From Niabella soli DSM 19437 (GTDB lineage: Bacteria > Bacteroidota > Bacteroidia > Chitinophagales > Chitinophagaceae), in contig NZ_CP007035.1 of NCBI RefSeq assembly GCF_000243115.2, positions 930,001 through 994,000 of the forward strand: a stretch of 64,000 nucleotides of DNA, given 5' to 3'. The notes below the pieces were generated by a model. The model made no database searches and was not told the origin of the DNA. It saw only the letters and a program-made list of their open reading frames with translations. The position numbers and the translations under genes were made by a program. Shown here one piece after another: positions 52,303-61,598 of the stretch. The first letter of the stretch is position 1; the number at the start of each line of letters is the position of its first letter.

Positions 52303-53334
52303 TTATGCAGGCAGGGTGGTTATAAAATTGATTAATTTTCGACTATCGGCCTCGGGGTCATCGCCGGCCGCATCCAATGGAAATACATGGTCAGCCGCGC
52401 GAAGGCTCAATCCCTTGCGATAGGCCTTGTCGTAATAAACCAATGCGATCCGGATAAAATCAGCCATCCGCCCCTCATGGATAGCAGTAATAGCCTGCGT
52501 TGTTTGTAAGGGACCCAGCCGTTTTTGAATGCGCCCGGTGCTCTCAGCCAGAAAATCGGGATCCAGGTTACCATAATCTTGCAACAGTGTTTGCACGCGC
52601 TGTTCCACCGGAACCTGCAGGTCAATCAGTACAGCGCTGCGCATTTGTTGCCATAGCGGTCCTGGAATGCAGCGCCGGCCGATCTTCTGGCATTCGTCCT
52701 CCAGCCAGAGTGGTGCGAGGGGATCCAGGTCTTTCAATTGCCAGGCCAGATCATTTTCAAATTGCTCCTGTGTGGGTTGCACCATTTTGTTCAGACTGCC
52801 ATAGGCAGAGCCCTGATGTTGCGCAAGGGCTTCCAGGTCTATTGCCTGCTGCCCATGTGTGTTCATATATTGCAACAAGCGGGTTTTGCCGGAGCCGGTC
52901 ATGCCTCCCAGGATGCGCAAATGATAGCTTCGTTCAAACTGGTCGTGCGCCCAGCGCCGGTAGGCCTTATAACCACCGGAGACCTGATACACTTCAAATC
53001 CGTATAAACTGAGGGCCCAGGCCATGGAGCCGCTGCGCATGCCGCCCCGCCAGCAATGTACGGCAATGCGTTTATCCGGGGCTATTTCGAGGCAACTGCG
53101 GATAAAGCCCGACCATTTGGAACCGGTTAGGTCAAAACCCAGCAGTATCGCTGCTTCGCGACCTACCTGCTTGTAAGTGGTGCCTACCTGCACGCGCTCT
53201 TCATTGCTGAACAGGGGTATATTGAAGGCCCCGGGCACGTGACCTTGTGCAAATTCCGCAGGGGTGCGCACATCTGCCAGCGGCAGCGCAGTGGCCTGCC
53301 CGATCCAATCGGCTATGGTAATGGATTGTGTCAT
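52303..53334 (-). CDS. mnmH: tRNA 2-selenouridine synthase
   Basis: 343 residues from the Met at 53334; the longer frame to 53400 crosses non-coding DNA. N-terminal rhodanese domain with active Cys94 in HCWRGGMRSG (about 5-130), then a P-loop GGMTGSGKT at 143-151 and the family motif EDECQKIGRRCIP. It converts 2-thiouridine at the wobble position of Lys, Glu and Gln tRNAs to 2-selenouridine via a geranylated intermediate. It forms an operon with selD downstream. Confidence 0.94.
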   Translation of the reverse strand: MTQSITIADWIGQATALPLADVRTPAEFAQGHVPGAFNIPLFSNEERVQVGTTYKQVGREAAILLGFDLTGSKWSGFIRSCLEIAPDKRIAVHCWRGGMRSGSMAWALSLYGFEVYQVSGGYKAYRRWAHDQFERSYHLRILGGMTGSGKTRLLQYMNTHGQQAIDLEALAQHQGSAYGSLNKMVQPTQEQFENDLAWQLKDLDPLAPLWLEDECQKIGRRCIPGPLWQQMRSAVLIDLQVPVEQRVQTLLQDYGNLDPDFLAESTGRIQKRLGPLQTTQAITAIHEGRMADFIRIALVYYDKAYRKGLSLRAADHVFPLDAAGDDPEADSRKLINFITTLPA

Positions 53335-53399
53335 TTTTTCCGGGGGCAAAGGTAGCGTATTTAGGATGTACGGGAAGGATTTAACCGCGAAAACTGCCA

Positions 53400-53680
53400 T
53401 CCCGATAGCGATCGCATGCGCGTCAGGCTAAGCGCGACGTTCAATCTGCTGGAACTGCAACTACACCAGCATTTGGGCCATTTCAGCTCCAGTTAGGAGC
53501 GTTGTGTTTATAGCAATCGCAATGGTATTTGTGCGGGCTCCGGTAGGACGCCCCGTATTTACGAGGCACCTGACGGAGCCGATACGTTGTGTAGATGGTC
53601 ATAAATACTATAAACACGCGGCGCTTACAGCGCCTGAATCGTGTTCCTTACCTTGACGCGCATGCGATAGCCATCGGGAC
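53400..53680. repeat. Nested inverted-repeat element
   Basis: Outer arms: 53400-53427 and 53651-53680 are inverted copies sharing ATCGCATGCGCGTCA with two mismatches and one indel. Inside, a hairpin GCTCC-AGTTA-GGAGC (53486-53500) followed by GTGTTTATAG is mirrored by CTATAAACAC (53608-53617) followed by GGCGC-TTACA-GCGCC (53620-53634). A third stem, GGCTCCG/CGGAGCC (53536-53542 / 53574-53580), sits in the middle. Confidence 0.75.
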
Positions 53681-54006
53681 ACGAATGAATAATTTATCGT
53701 ACTGTTCTCAAAGAAAATAAACACGAATCTGGGGCTGATCAAAAGCCTCCAATTGATGCTTAGCAAGGAATCTGGTAAAGAAGATTTTTCCGATTTTATC
53801 CCATTAACAACAAATTTCCCGCGGACTTCGCAGAGGAAAGAGCGGTAATCCAAGCCCCGCCGTCAGCGAGGGTCTGCGCCAATCTACGAACTTAGAAATA
53901 CCTTTTAATCGCCACATTCGTGCATTCTGTACAACAAAGTCGTTTAAACTGATTTTTAACCACATAGATACAGTAGAAATCATAGCGTTCAAGGCGGCAT
54001 AGATTC

Positions 54007-54020
54007 CCCGCCGCGGCGGG
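54007..54020. repeat. Small palindrome CCCGCCGCGGCGGG
   Basis: Perfect 14-bp palindrome inside an A/T-rich CATAG repeat; same core CCGCCGCGGCGG as the insertion in the tRNA remnant at 27211-27224. Confidence 0.75.
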
Positions 54021-54075
54021 AAACATAGCTAATGTGTTTTTATGTTCCCTGTTATCTATATACCCTATGTATCTA

Positions 54076-54090
54076 TCCCGCTGTGCGGGA
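54076..54090. repeat. Small palindrome TCCCGCTGTGCGGGA
   Basis: Perfect six-base arms with a TGT loop, interrupting an arm of the surrounding CATAGATAC inverted repeat. Confidence 0.7.
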
Positions 54091-54251
54091 CAAGTTATGG
54101 TTTAAAAAATTCTGTTGTATCCTTAAATCATGCTGCAACGCAGAACGATGGAACTGTGTCCGCCTCTGGAGGATTCGTGGCATTAATCAATCCCATTGTA
54201 AACAATAAAACCTCGCGCCATCGCGCCTTTGCGGTTTAATATAGTTTCAAT

Positions 54252-55414
54252 CTAGTGTTCATCGCCCGTATTGGTCATTTTGGCCAGGATAAAGAAAGCG
54301 CCTTTGGTTACTACCGGGGCGCCGGGCGGTATGGCTACAAGTAAGGTTATCTGTGTATACCCAACATCAGTAACACCCTTCGCTACAGGGATCATTTTAA
54401 AATATACTTCTTTTTTATCGGCATCCTTCTTTGGTTCATCCACAATAAAAATATAATCCTTTCCCTGGTAATTAATGATAGCGTCATTAGGGATAGCGGG
54501 AGCGGTTTGTTGGCTCAGACTTACGGTAGCTGTTACGCCCATGCCGTCTATTAATCCGGTTTTATTACCGGTTACGGAAGCATGAATGGGAATGGATTTT
54601 GTGTCGCCCTCAAAAGCGGTACCAATAGAAAAAACAGTAGCATCATATTCTTTGCCCGGATTGTTCGTTAAAGTAAAATGTATGGTTTGACCTTTTTGTA
54701 TATGGGGCAGATCTTTTTCGTACACGCTTAGGTCAAGATGCAGTTGCGAATTATTGACTACTTCGGCAATGGGGCTGGTTACATCTACATTGCTGCCAAT
54801 TTGAACGGTGATCTTGCTGACGGTGCCGCTGATAGGTGTACGTACGGGTAACACCGCAGAAAACTGCCGTGAACCGCCCACCAGGCTTAGCTGCTGCTGA
54901 ATGCCGGCGCGCTGGCTTTTCAAAGTCTTCAACTCGGTTTCCGCGCGCTGGTAGTTTTTAAGCGGCGCGGCGTTCCCTTTATACAGGTCTTCCTGGCGCT
55001 TGGTTTCTATTGTTGCCAATTGGATCTGGGCGTTCAACTGCTGCAATTGCTGTTGCAGCGGAATAAGCCCCGGGTTTGTTACAGTAGCCAGCACCTGCCC
55101 TTTGGTCACAAAGCTTCCCGGGCGTACCGTAAGGGTACGTACCACACCGCCGGAGAGGGGCGTAATAAAAGCTTTATTCTCATTAGGCACCGTAAGCATA
55201 CCGGTGGCTTTTATGGTATTGGTTAATTCTTTATTCTCAATGCTGCCCAACTGCATCCCGATAGCCTGCATCTGGCTTTCCGTAAGGGAGAGCCCTTCCT
55301 CCTCATGATTGGTTGCTGTTGCGGCGGCCTCTGGCTCGCTGTTATTTTTTTATTATTGGTACAGGACAACAATACCGTTAATGCCAGGAAAAATATAGAG
55401 ATCGGTTTAAACAT
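54252..55414 (-). pseudogene. RND efflux periplasmic adaptor lipoprotein with a -1 frameshift
   Basis: From ATG 55414 the frame gives a lipoprotein signal (MFKPISIFFLALTVLLSC, lipidated Cys18) and TNNKK, then meets a run of seven A (plus-strand T 55345-55351 region) and goes out of frame. One extra A would give NNSEPEAAATATNHEEEG and join directly to the long frame, which continues GLSLTESQMQAIGMQLG and covers the whole HlyD/CusB-type adaptor (barrel-sandwich, hairpin with LQQQLQQLNAQIQ, beta-barrel) to 54252. If uncorrected, the adaptor would lack its signal sequence and the efflux pump would not assemble. It is the last gene of the czc-type operon. Confidence 0.82.
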
Positions 55415-55424
55415 CGTTGTTGGT

Positions 55425-56615
55425 TTATAAGTTGATAAAATAGAGGTATTGAATAACTGCCTGGTTATACTTATTCAACGCGTCCAGGTAGCTTTTTTGC
55501 ATATCAGTAGCCTGGTTCAGGTATTGCGTCAATTCCATAAAACTCAGCTCACCGCCCTTGTATCCCAGCACAGCGGCTTTTATAATTTCCCCGGCCTGCT
55601 TTAAGCCATTGGATTCATAATATTGTACCATGGCATCCGCCTGTGCAATAGCGGTTTGCGCCTGTTTCTTTTGGCTGCTTATGCGTTGTTCCTGCAGCTC
55701 GCCTTTTTTTTGTTGCAGCTCCAGGTCGGCTTTAGCTACATTTATTTTTTGCCTGTTAGCCCCCGCATTAAACAAGGGAATGCCCACGGATACCGAAAAG
55801 CCGCTGTAGGGTTCCCTTATACCGTACAATGCCTGTGAAAAAAAACGCCCGGAAAGTTCCGGCCGGTTCTCGTTTTTTTGCACCATTATACCTGATGCAG
55901 CGATGTTGAGCTGCTGTTGCTGCAATGCCAGCAGGGGATGCGCCGTAACTGTATCCCCGGCCTCCAGCGTTATTTTTTGCAACGGGCTGTTCAACGGCAG
56001 CACGGACTGTTGCGTATTCAACAAAAGCATCAACTGTTGCTGCTGAAGGATCCTTTCGTTTATAATTTCCTGCTGCTGTGCCTGTAATTCCTTAAAGCGT
56101 ACGTCGGCCGCGATCTTTTCAATGCCGGCCGCTTCGCCCTTATTATAACGTAAGGTTGCTGCCTGTAACAATGATTTGTAAATGCTATCCATCTGCTGAT
56201 ATAACCCGGACCGGTTCTGTAAATACCATAGTTGATAATAAGCCATACGCACTTCTTTCTTTAGCTGGGCATCAATAGCCGCCCGGTTCAGCTCATAATA
56301 TTTTGCCTGCTCCTTCAGATAAATCCGCCTGGCCTTATAAACACCGGGCCAGGCTACCGATTGTGATACACCTATTTTCAGGATGCCTTTGGAGTTGCCC
56401 GCCTGCAGGTCTTCATTCTCTGCAAATACGCCGGTATTGGGCACCGCGGCTGCCGTTCCCACTGCAGCCCGCGATTTTTTTATTTCGGCATCATTCACTT
56501 TGAACTCAAGATTCCCGTTTTGGGCAAGCTGCAATGCTTCGTCAATACTAACCCGCTGGGCAAAGACAGGCAGCGTGCCGGTTGTAAAAAATAATAATAA
56601 AATATATCGGTTCAT
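55425..56615 (-). CDS. TolC/CzcC-family outer-membrane efflux channel
   Basis: 396 residues with signal peptide ending VFAQ (about 19). Two OEP repeats rich in coiled-coil heptads (long Gln/Ala helices such as LQQKKGELQEQRISSQKKQAQ) form the tunnel. It is the outer-membrane exit of the tripartite metal efflux system. It is 10 bp upstream of the adaptor gene and 116 bp downstream of the pump gene; a GCCCCGAT...ATCGGGGC palindrome lies in that gap. Confidence 0.9.
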   Translation of the reverse strand: MNRYILLLFFTTGTLPVFAQRVSIDEALQLAQNGNLEFKVNDAEIKKSRAAVGTAAAVPNTGVFAENEDLQAGNSKGILKIGVSQSVAWPGVYKARRIYLKEQAKYYELNRAAIDAQLKKEVRMAYYQLWYLQNRSGLYQQMDSIYKSLLQAATLRYNKGEAAGIEKIAADVRFKELQAQQQEIINERILQQQQLMLLLNTQQSVLPLNSPLQKITLEAGDTVTAHPLLALQQQQLNIAASGIMVQKNENRPELSGRFFSQALYGIREPYSGFSVSVGIPLFNAGANRQKINVAKADLELQQKKGELQEQRISSQKKQAQTAIAQADAMVQYYESNGLKQAGEIIKAAVLGYKGGELSFMELTQYLNQATDMQKSYLDALNKYNQAVIQYLYFINL

Positions 56616-56688
56616 TTTTTTTATTTCTATGCTTTTTAATAAACAGAGTATTAGGCTCCAGGCTTTAGCGCCACTATGGACTTTACCT

Positions 56689-56708
56689 GCCCCGATACCT
56701 ATCGGGGC
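56689..56708. repeat. Palindrome GCCCCGATACCTATCGGGGC
   Basis: Nine-base perfect arms with a 2-bp centre, in the 116-bp gap between the pump and channel genes of one operon. It belongs to the CCCGAT/ATCGGG group. It may act as a processing or attenuation hairpin within the transcript. Confidence 0.8.
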
Positions 56709-56731
56709 TCACTTGTACTTTAGCACTACTA

Positions 56732-59700
56732 TCAACTGTTGGACTCTTTTTCATTTTTACGGGCGAATAAAATGTACAAACAGGGAAGGACGATTAAAGT
56801 AAGCGCCGTGGCAGATACCAGCCCGCCAATTACAACGGTAGCCAGCGGTCGTTGTACTTCCGCACCGGCACCCCGGCTTAAGGCCATCGGCAAAAAGCCC
56901 AAAGAGGCCACTGCAGCCGTCATTAACACGGGACGCAGGCGGATCATGGCTCCTTTGATCACTCTTTGATAAATATCCGCTTCCCCCGCTTTCTTTAAAG
57001 TATTGAAGGTGCCTATCAAAACAATACCGTTTAATACTGCCACGCCGAATAACGCAATAAAACCAACACCTGCTGAAATACTGAAATTCATGCCGCGTAG
57101 TAATAAGGCGGCTATGCCCCCGATAGCACTTAAGGGAATGGCGGTAAAAATAAGCAGGGCTTGTTTTGTCGAATGAAATGTAAAATACAACAAGGCAAAA
57201 ATTAAGAGCAAAGCAACAGGTACGGCGATCTGCAGCCGTGCAGATGCGTCCTGCAGGTTTTGAAAGGAACCTCCGAAAGTAGTATAATAGCCCGGGGGCA
57301 GTTTAAACCTGGGTGTTGCTAATAACTTTTGAATGTCCTTTACAACCGTTTCCACATCGCGGTTGCGCACACTAAAACCGATCACGATCCTGCGTTTGGC
57401 ATCTTCCCTTGTTATTTGTGCTGGCCCTTCTTTAAAAGCAACAGTGGCCATTTCAGACAACGGCACCTGTCGCCCGTTGGGCAGGGGCACAAAAAGCGCT
57501 GCAACGGATGCTAATGAGCTTCGGTAAGCACTGTCTACCCGCACCACCAGGTCAAACCTGCGTTCATTTTCGAAAATAACCCCTGCCGATTGGCCGGCGA
57601 ATGCTGCCGTAACCACCTGGTTGATCGCTTCAATATTTAAGCCATAGCTTGCAATTTTGGGACGGTCGTATTCGATGGTGATTTGCGGCAATCCGGCAAT
57701 GCGCTCTATCTGGGGAGAAGATACCCCGTTTACTTTTTTGATCGCCTGGGTTATCTTTTGTGCCTGTTCCAACAGCGTATCCAGATTTTCTCCAAAGATC
57801 TTAATAGCCACATCCTGCTTTACGCCCGTCATCAGTTCATTAAAACGCATTTGTATGGGCTGGCTTGGTTCGGCAATTACCCCGGGAAGCGTTTCCAGCT
57901 TTTCTTTCATCAGGGCCGCGAGTTCATTATAGTCGCGGGTCGTTTGCCATTCTTTTTTATCTTTTAACACAACGATCAGGTCGGTGGCATTCATCGGCAT
58001 GGGGTCGGTTGCCACATCCGCCGATCCGGTTTTACCAACGACCATTTTTACTTCGGGAAAACTGCGTAACAATTTTTCGCCCTGCATTACGGTTTCAACG
58101 GTTTGGGCCAGCGATGTTCCCTGGGGTAGCACAAATTCTATTGCGTAATCGCCTTCCTCCAGACTGGGAATAAATTCGCCGCCTGTTTTTGTAAAAAGGA
58201 ATACGCTTATCGCAAATAATCCGAATGTTACCCATACGATCCCTTTTCGTATTGCCAGCGCTTTCAGTAAAACGGGCCGGTAAAACCGCTGCAGTGCCTG
58301 CATCATCCGGTCGGAAAGAGTGGCCGTGTGCCCGGGCTTCTTTGATAAAAATAATGCACTTACCATGGGGATATAGGTTAAAGAAAGTACTAGCGCGCCC
58401 AGTATCGCGAAACTTACGGTCTGTGCCATGGGCCGGAACATTTTCCCTTCAATACCCGCCAGGGTCAGGATGGGCAGGTATACGATCAGGATGATCACTT
58501 CCCCAAATGCCGCGCTGGATCGTATTTGTGAGGCTGAATTATATACTTCAAGATCCATTTCCGCCTGCGTGCGCTTCCGGTTGAATTTACCGCTGTAAAG
58601 ATGATGGAGCGTTGCTTCTACAATAATAACCGCCCCGTCTACGATCAGTCCGAAATCGATGGCCCCCAGGCTCATAAGGTTGGCGCTTACCCCAAACAGG
58701 TTCATCATACCCAGCGCAAACAAAAGCGAAAGCGGAATAGCGGAAGCTACGATCAGGCCGGCACGCAGGTTGCCCAAAAACAAGAGCAGTACAAAGATGA
58801 CGATAAGCGCGCCTTCGATCAGGTTCTTCTCAACCGTACCAATGGCCTTTTTTACCAGTTGGCTCCGGTCCAGAAAAGGCTCTACCACAATATCTTCCGG
58901 CAGTGATTTTTGAATAGCTGCCATACGCTCTTTTACGCGGTTCACCACTTCGTTACTGTTGGCGCCTTTTAGCATTAGTACAATGCCCCCCACCACTTCT
59001 TTTTCTCCATTGTAGGTGAGGGCCCCATAACGGGGCGGCGATCCGAAGCCCACCGTGGCTACGTCGCGGATCAATACAGGGGTGCCGTTACTTGCGGTCT
59101 TTACCAGTATATTTTCAATATCCCTGAAATCCTTCGCCATGCCAATGCCCCTGATGAAATAGGCATTGGGTTTTTTATCGATGTAAGCGCCGCCGGTGTT
59201 CTGATTATTCTTTTCCAGCGCCGCAAGCACTTCGGGCAGTGTTACGTTCATGGCCTGCAGGCGATCAGGGTTCAAACTTACTTCATATTGTTTGGTCTGC
59301 CCGCCAAATCCGCTGATCTCCGCCACGCCTTCAACACCCGCCAGTTGGCGGCTTACGATCCAGTCCTGCAACGTGCGCAGGTCCATAGGTGTGTATTTTT
59401 GTTCACTCCCTTTCTTTGGATGCAACATATACTGATATATCTCCCCCAGTCCGGTAGTTACAGGGGCTATGGACGGACTTCCCATACCAGCGGGAATTTC
59501 TTTCTCCGCGTCTTTCAGTTTTTCGCCGATTAATTGCCGTGCAAAATATATGTTCACTTTGTCTTTGAAAACAAGCGTAATGACGCTTAATCCGAAACGG
59601 GAAAAAGAACGCATCTCTACCATGTCGGGAAGGTTGGCCATCACCCGTTCAATAGGGCTGGTGACAAATTGCTCCACCTCCTGCGCCGCCAATGTTGGGG

Positions 59701-59857
59701 ATTGGGTAATAATTTGCACCTGGTTATTCGTTATATCCGGTAACGCATCAATCGGGAGGCGGCTAGCGCTCCATACTCCCCAAACGATCAGCATTAGTGT
59801 ACCTGCACTAATGATCAGTTTGTTTTTGATGCTGAAGAAAATAATTCTGTTCAGCAC
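56732..59857 (-). CDS. czcA: Heavy-metal RND efflux pump, CzcA/CusA type
   Basis: 1041 residues with 12 predicted membrane segments and two large periplasmic loops. The proton-relay signature of the heavy-metal group is complete in TM4: Asp401 (AIDFG), Asp407 (VDGAV) and Glu414 (IIVEA), which points to the divalent-cation (Co/Zn/Cd/Ni) branch more than to monovalent Cu/Ag pumps. It exports metal ions across the envelope with the adaptor and TolC partners. It is the second gene of the operon, 75 bp after the small His/Cys-rich protein. Confidence 0.93.
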   Translation of the reverse strand: MLNRIIFFSIKNKLIISAGTLMLIVWGVWSASRLPIDALPDITNNQVQIITQSPTLAAQEVEQFVTSPIERVMANLPDMVEMRSFSRFGLSVITLVFKDKVNIYFARQLIGEKLKDAEKEIPAGMGSPSIAPVTTGLGEIYQYMLHPKKGSEQKYTPMDLRTLQDWIVSRQLAGVEGVAEISGFGGQTKQYEVSLNPDRLQAMNVTLPEVLAALEKNNQNTGGAYIDKKPNAYFIRGIGMAKDFRDIENILVKTASNGTPVLIRDVATVGFGSPPRYGALTYNGEKEVVGGIVLMLKGANSNEVVNRVKERMAAIQKSLPEDIVVEPFLDRSQLVKKAIGTVEKNLIEGALIVIFVLLLFLGNLRAGLIVASAIPLSLLFALGMMNLFGVSANLMSLGAIDFGLIVDGAVIIVEATLHHLYSGKFNRKRTQAEMDLEVYNSASQIRSSAAFGEVIILIVYLPILTLAGIEGKMFRPMAQTVSFAILGALVLSLTYIPMVSALFLSKKPGHTATLSDRMMQALQRFYRPVLLKALAIRKGIVWVTFGLFAISVFLFTKTGGEFIPSLEEGDYAIEFVLPQGTSLAQTVETVMQGEKLLRSFPEVKMVVGKTGSADVATDPMPMNATDLIVVLKDKKEWQTTRDYNELAALMKEKLETLPGVIAEPSQPIQMRFNELMTGVKQDVAIKIFGENLDTLLEQAQKITQAIKKVNGVSSPQIERIAGLPQITIEYDRPKIASYGLNIEAINQVVTAAFAGQSAGVIFENERRFDLVVRVDSAYRSSLASVAALFVPLPNGRQVPLSEMATVAFKEGPAQITREDAKRRIVIGFSVRNRDVETVVKDIQKLLATPRFKLPPGYYTTFGGSFQNLQDASARLQIAVPVALLLIFALLYFTFHSTKQALLIFTAIPLSAIGGIAALLLRGMNFSISAGVGFIALFGVAVLNGIVLIGTFNTLKKAGEADIYQRVIKGAMIRLRPVLMTAAVASLGFLPMALSRGAGAEVQRPLATVVIGGLVSATALTLIVLPCLYILFARKNEKESNS

Positions 59858-59932
59858 GTAAACTAAAATTTATGTAAAAAATAGTATTAAAAGGCATTCA
59901 AATAGTTTTGAATGCATAGCTGTAAATAAAGA

Positions 59933-60250
59933 TTAGCTCAGCCGGGGTGGCTGCCAGATATGATCTTTAAACTCGTCCAGTTGTTTGTTTGTGTAAAAAC
60001 CAACAATATGTTCACTCAATAAAACAGGCTTTTCATAAGTAAAGGCGCTTGCAGGCACTACGGTAGTAATCGTATAGCAACAACTGCAAATACAAAATGG
60101 AGTGCAGGCTTTTGCATGGCTATGGTTATGACCCTGTTGGGCAGCAGTTATCACTGGCTGGGCTTGTCCGGTTGCGGTCCTGCCATCGGGGCAAGGTAGC
60201 ACCATCAGTGATAACAGATAAAAACTAAACAGGAACAAAAATCCTTTCAT
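59933..60250 (-). CDS. Small secreted His/Cys-rich protein of metal-efflux operon (DUF6660-like)
   Basis: 105 residues with signal peptide (about 1-18). A metal-ligand-rich centre follows: HNHSHAKACTPFCICSCC (six residues of Cys or His within 18 are obvious), then a hydrophobic strand and a C-terminal YTNKQLDEFKDHIWQPP. Proteins of this type are common just upstream of CzcA-type pumps in Bacteroidota and are thought to bind or sense metal in the periplasm; the mechanism is unknown. First gene of the efflux operon. Confidence 0.75.
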   Translation of the reverse strand: MKGFLFLFSFYLLSLMVLPCPDGRTATGQAQPVITAAQQGHNHSHAKACTPFCICSCCYTITTVVPASAFTYEKPVLLSEHIVGFYTNKQLDEFKDHIWQPPRLS

Positions 60251-60410
60251 AACAAGACAAAACTAATCGATCTGAAGAGCGTGAACAAATAATTGGCTAA
60301 CGATTAATGTAACGATAGTGCAGAATAACGTCCCATGGCAGCGTTACCGGTGGGCATTGCCGGAAAAAATGTATCTTGTTTTTCATTCAATCTGTTTAAA
60401 AATGATGCAT

Positions 60411-61235
60411 ATGAAACAATTTATTGTCCTTTTATTTTTATCAGTAACTGTTATTAATACAAAAGCACAAACCAATTATACAACTGAGAAAGACATCAGT
60501 TATTATCCTTCAACAAGGATAAGGCAGGATCCTTATATGGCAAGTCAATGCCGGCTGGATATTTATTATCCAAAAGACCGGAAGAACTTTGCAACGATTA
60601 TCTGGTTCCACGGAGGCGGTCTTAAGGCCGGAAAGAAAGAAATCCCCGCGGCTTTAACAAGCAAAGGGTTTGCAGTGATTGGTGTAGGATACCGCTTTTC
60701 TCCAAAAGTGAAAGCGCCGCAATATATTGAAGACGCCGCAGCGGCCGTTGCCTGGGCGTTTCAGCACATTGCAGCGTATGGTGGCGACCGGAATAAAATT
60801 ATTTTGTCGGGTCACTCGGCAGGAGGCTACCTGGACCTGATGTTAACACTTGACAAAAAATATTTACAGCATTACAATATAGACGCAGACAGCTTGCTCT
60901 GCGTGGTTCCTTTCAGTGCGCAGTGCATTACGCATTTTACCGTTCGGGAGGAGCGGGGCATCAATCCCCTGCAACCGATCATTGATTCACTGGCGCCGCT
61001 GTATCATGTACGCAAAACAGTACCCCCCATTCTGTTGCTCACCGGCGACCGTGAAAAAGAGCTTTATGGCCGGTATGAAGAAAATGCCTACCTGCTGCGT
61101 ATGCTAAAGCTGGCGGGCAATACACAGGTTGGGCTTTATGAACTACAAGGATATGATCATGGAGGTATGGCACAACCAGGATTTCCTTTGTTAGTACAAA
61201 AGACAAGGCAGCTTACGGAACAAAAACAGGAATAG
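60411..61235 (+). CDS. Secreted alpha/beta hydrolase (esterase/lipase type)
   Basis: 274 residues from ATG 60411 (in-frame ATGs at 60402 and 60405 are alternatives; the longer frame from 60318 is not protein-like). Signal peptide ends NTKAQ (about 20). The oxyanion-hole HGGG is at 67-70, the nucleophile Ser136 in GHSAGG, and acid/His candidates in LTGDREKE and GYDHGGMAQPG. It resembles the BD-FAE/carboxylesterase group acting on small esters, sometimes O-acetylated carbohydrates. It is divergent from the metal efflux operon. Confidence 0.85.
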   Translation: MKQFIVLLFLSVTVINTKAQTNYTTEKDISYYPSTRIRQDPYMASQCRLDIYYPKDRKNFATIIWFHGGGLKAGKKEIPAALTSKGFAVIGVGYRFSPKVKAPQYIEDAAAAVAWAFQHIAAYGGDRNKIILSGHSAGGYLDLMLTLDKKYLQHYNIDADSLLCVVPFSAQCITHFTVREERGINPLQPIIDSLAPLYHVRKTVPPILLLTGDREKELYGRYEENAYLLRMLKLAGNTQVGLYELQGYDHGGMAQPGFPLLVQKTRQLTEQKQE

Positions 61236-61262
61236 CCGTAGTCAGCACCTTCTTGGTTCCGG

Positions 61263-61598
61263 TTGCTATCGGCGGCATTATGCCGGGATCAGCGGGCGCG
61301 CGCTTATCTTGAAATGAACTGTGCACATTGCCACCGCGCTTCCGGCGATGCTTCCCATACAGGGCTTTTCCTGGACTATGACCAAAAGAATCTGTACCAT
61401 ATAGGTGTTATGAAAGAGCCGGTATCAGCAGGCGGATTGAATTATGACATTGTTCCCGGTAACCCGGCGCGTTCTATTTTTGTGTACCGGATGAACAGCG
61501 CGGAACCCAATATCACAATGCCCGAACTGGGCCGCTCCTTGATCCATAGGGAAGGCGTTGCCCTTATTACGGAGTGGATCAAAAGCATGAAACATTAA
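61263..61598 (+). pseudogene. C-terminal fragment of a c-type cytochrome (SO_2930-like)
   Basis: About 111 codons encoding DQRARAYLEMNCAHCHRASG (one CxxCH haem site) and a C-terminal domain with MPELGRSLIHREGVALITEW. This is the end of a larger periplasmic cytochrome; the N-terminal portion with its signal peptide and first domains is missing, and upstream DNA has no matching frame. It ends overlapping by 4 bp the stop of the convergent YncE/phosphoesterase gene. Likely a decayed remnant, possibly left by recombination between 61236 and 61300. Confidence 0.75.

Larger units (their letters stand above)
53335..54251. other. 917-bp gene-free region rich in nested inverted repeats
   Basis: Contains the 280-bp nested palindromic element (53400-53680), a following region with weak coding signal, then a repeat of the CATAGATACATAG type (about 53958-54110) carrying two small palindromes. 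A short open frame at 54042-54239 has no recognisable content. Nothing like a complete gene is present. Confidence 0.6.

Noticed and set aside
54252-55271. Adaptor as a complete cytoplasmic protein starting MQAIGMQLG
   Set aside because: The region upstream carries a matching lipoprotein signal and linker in the neighbouring frame. A truncated adaptor without a signal makes no sense in this operon.
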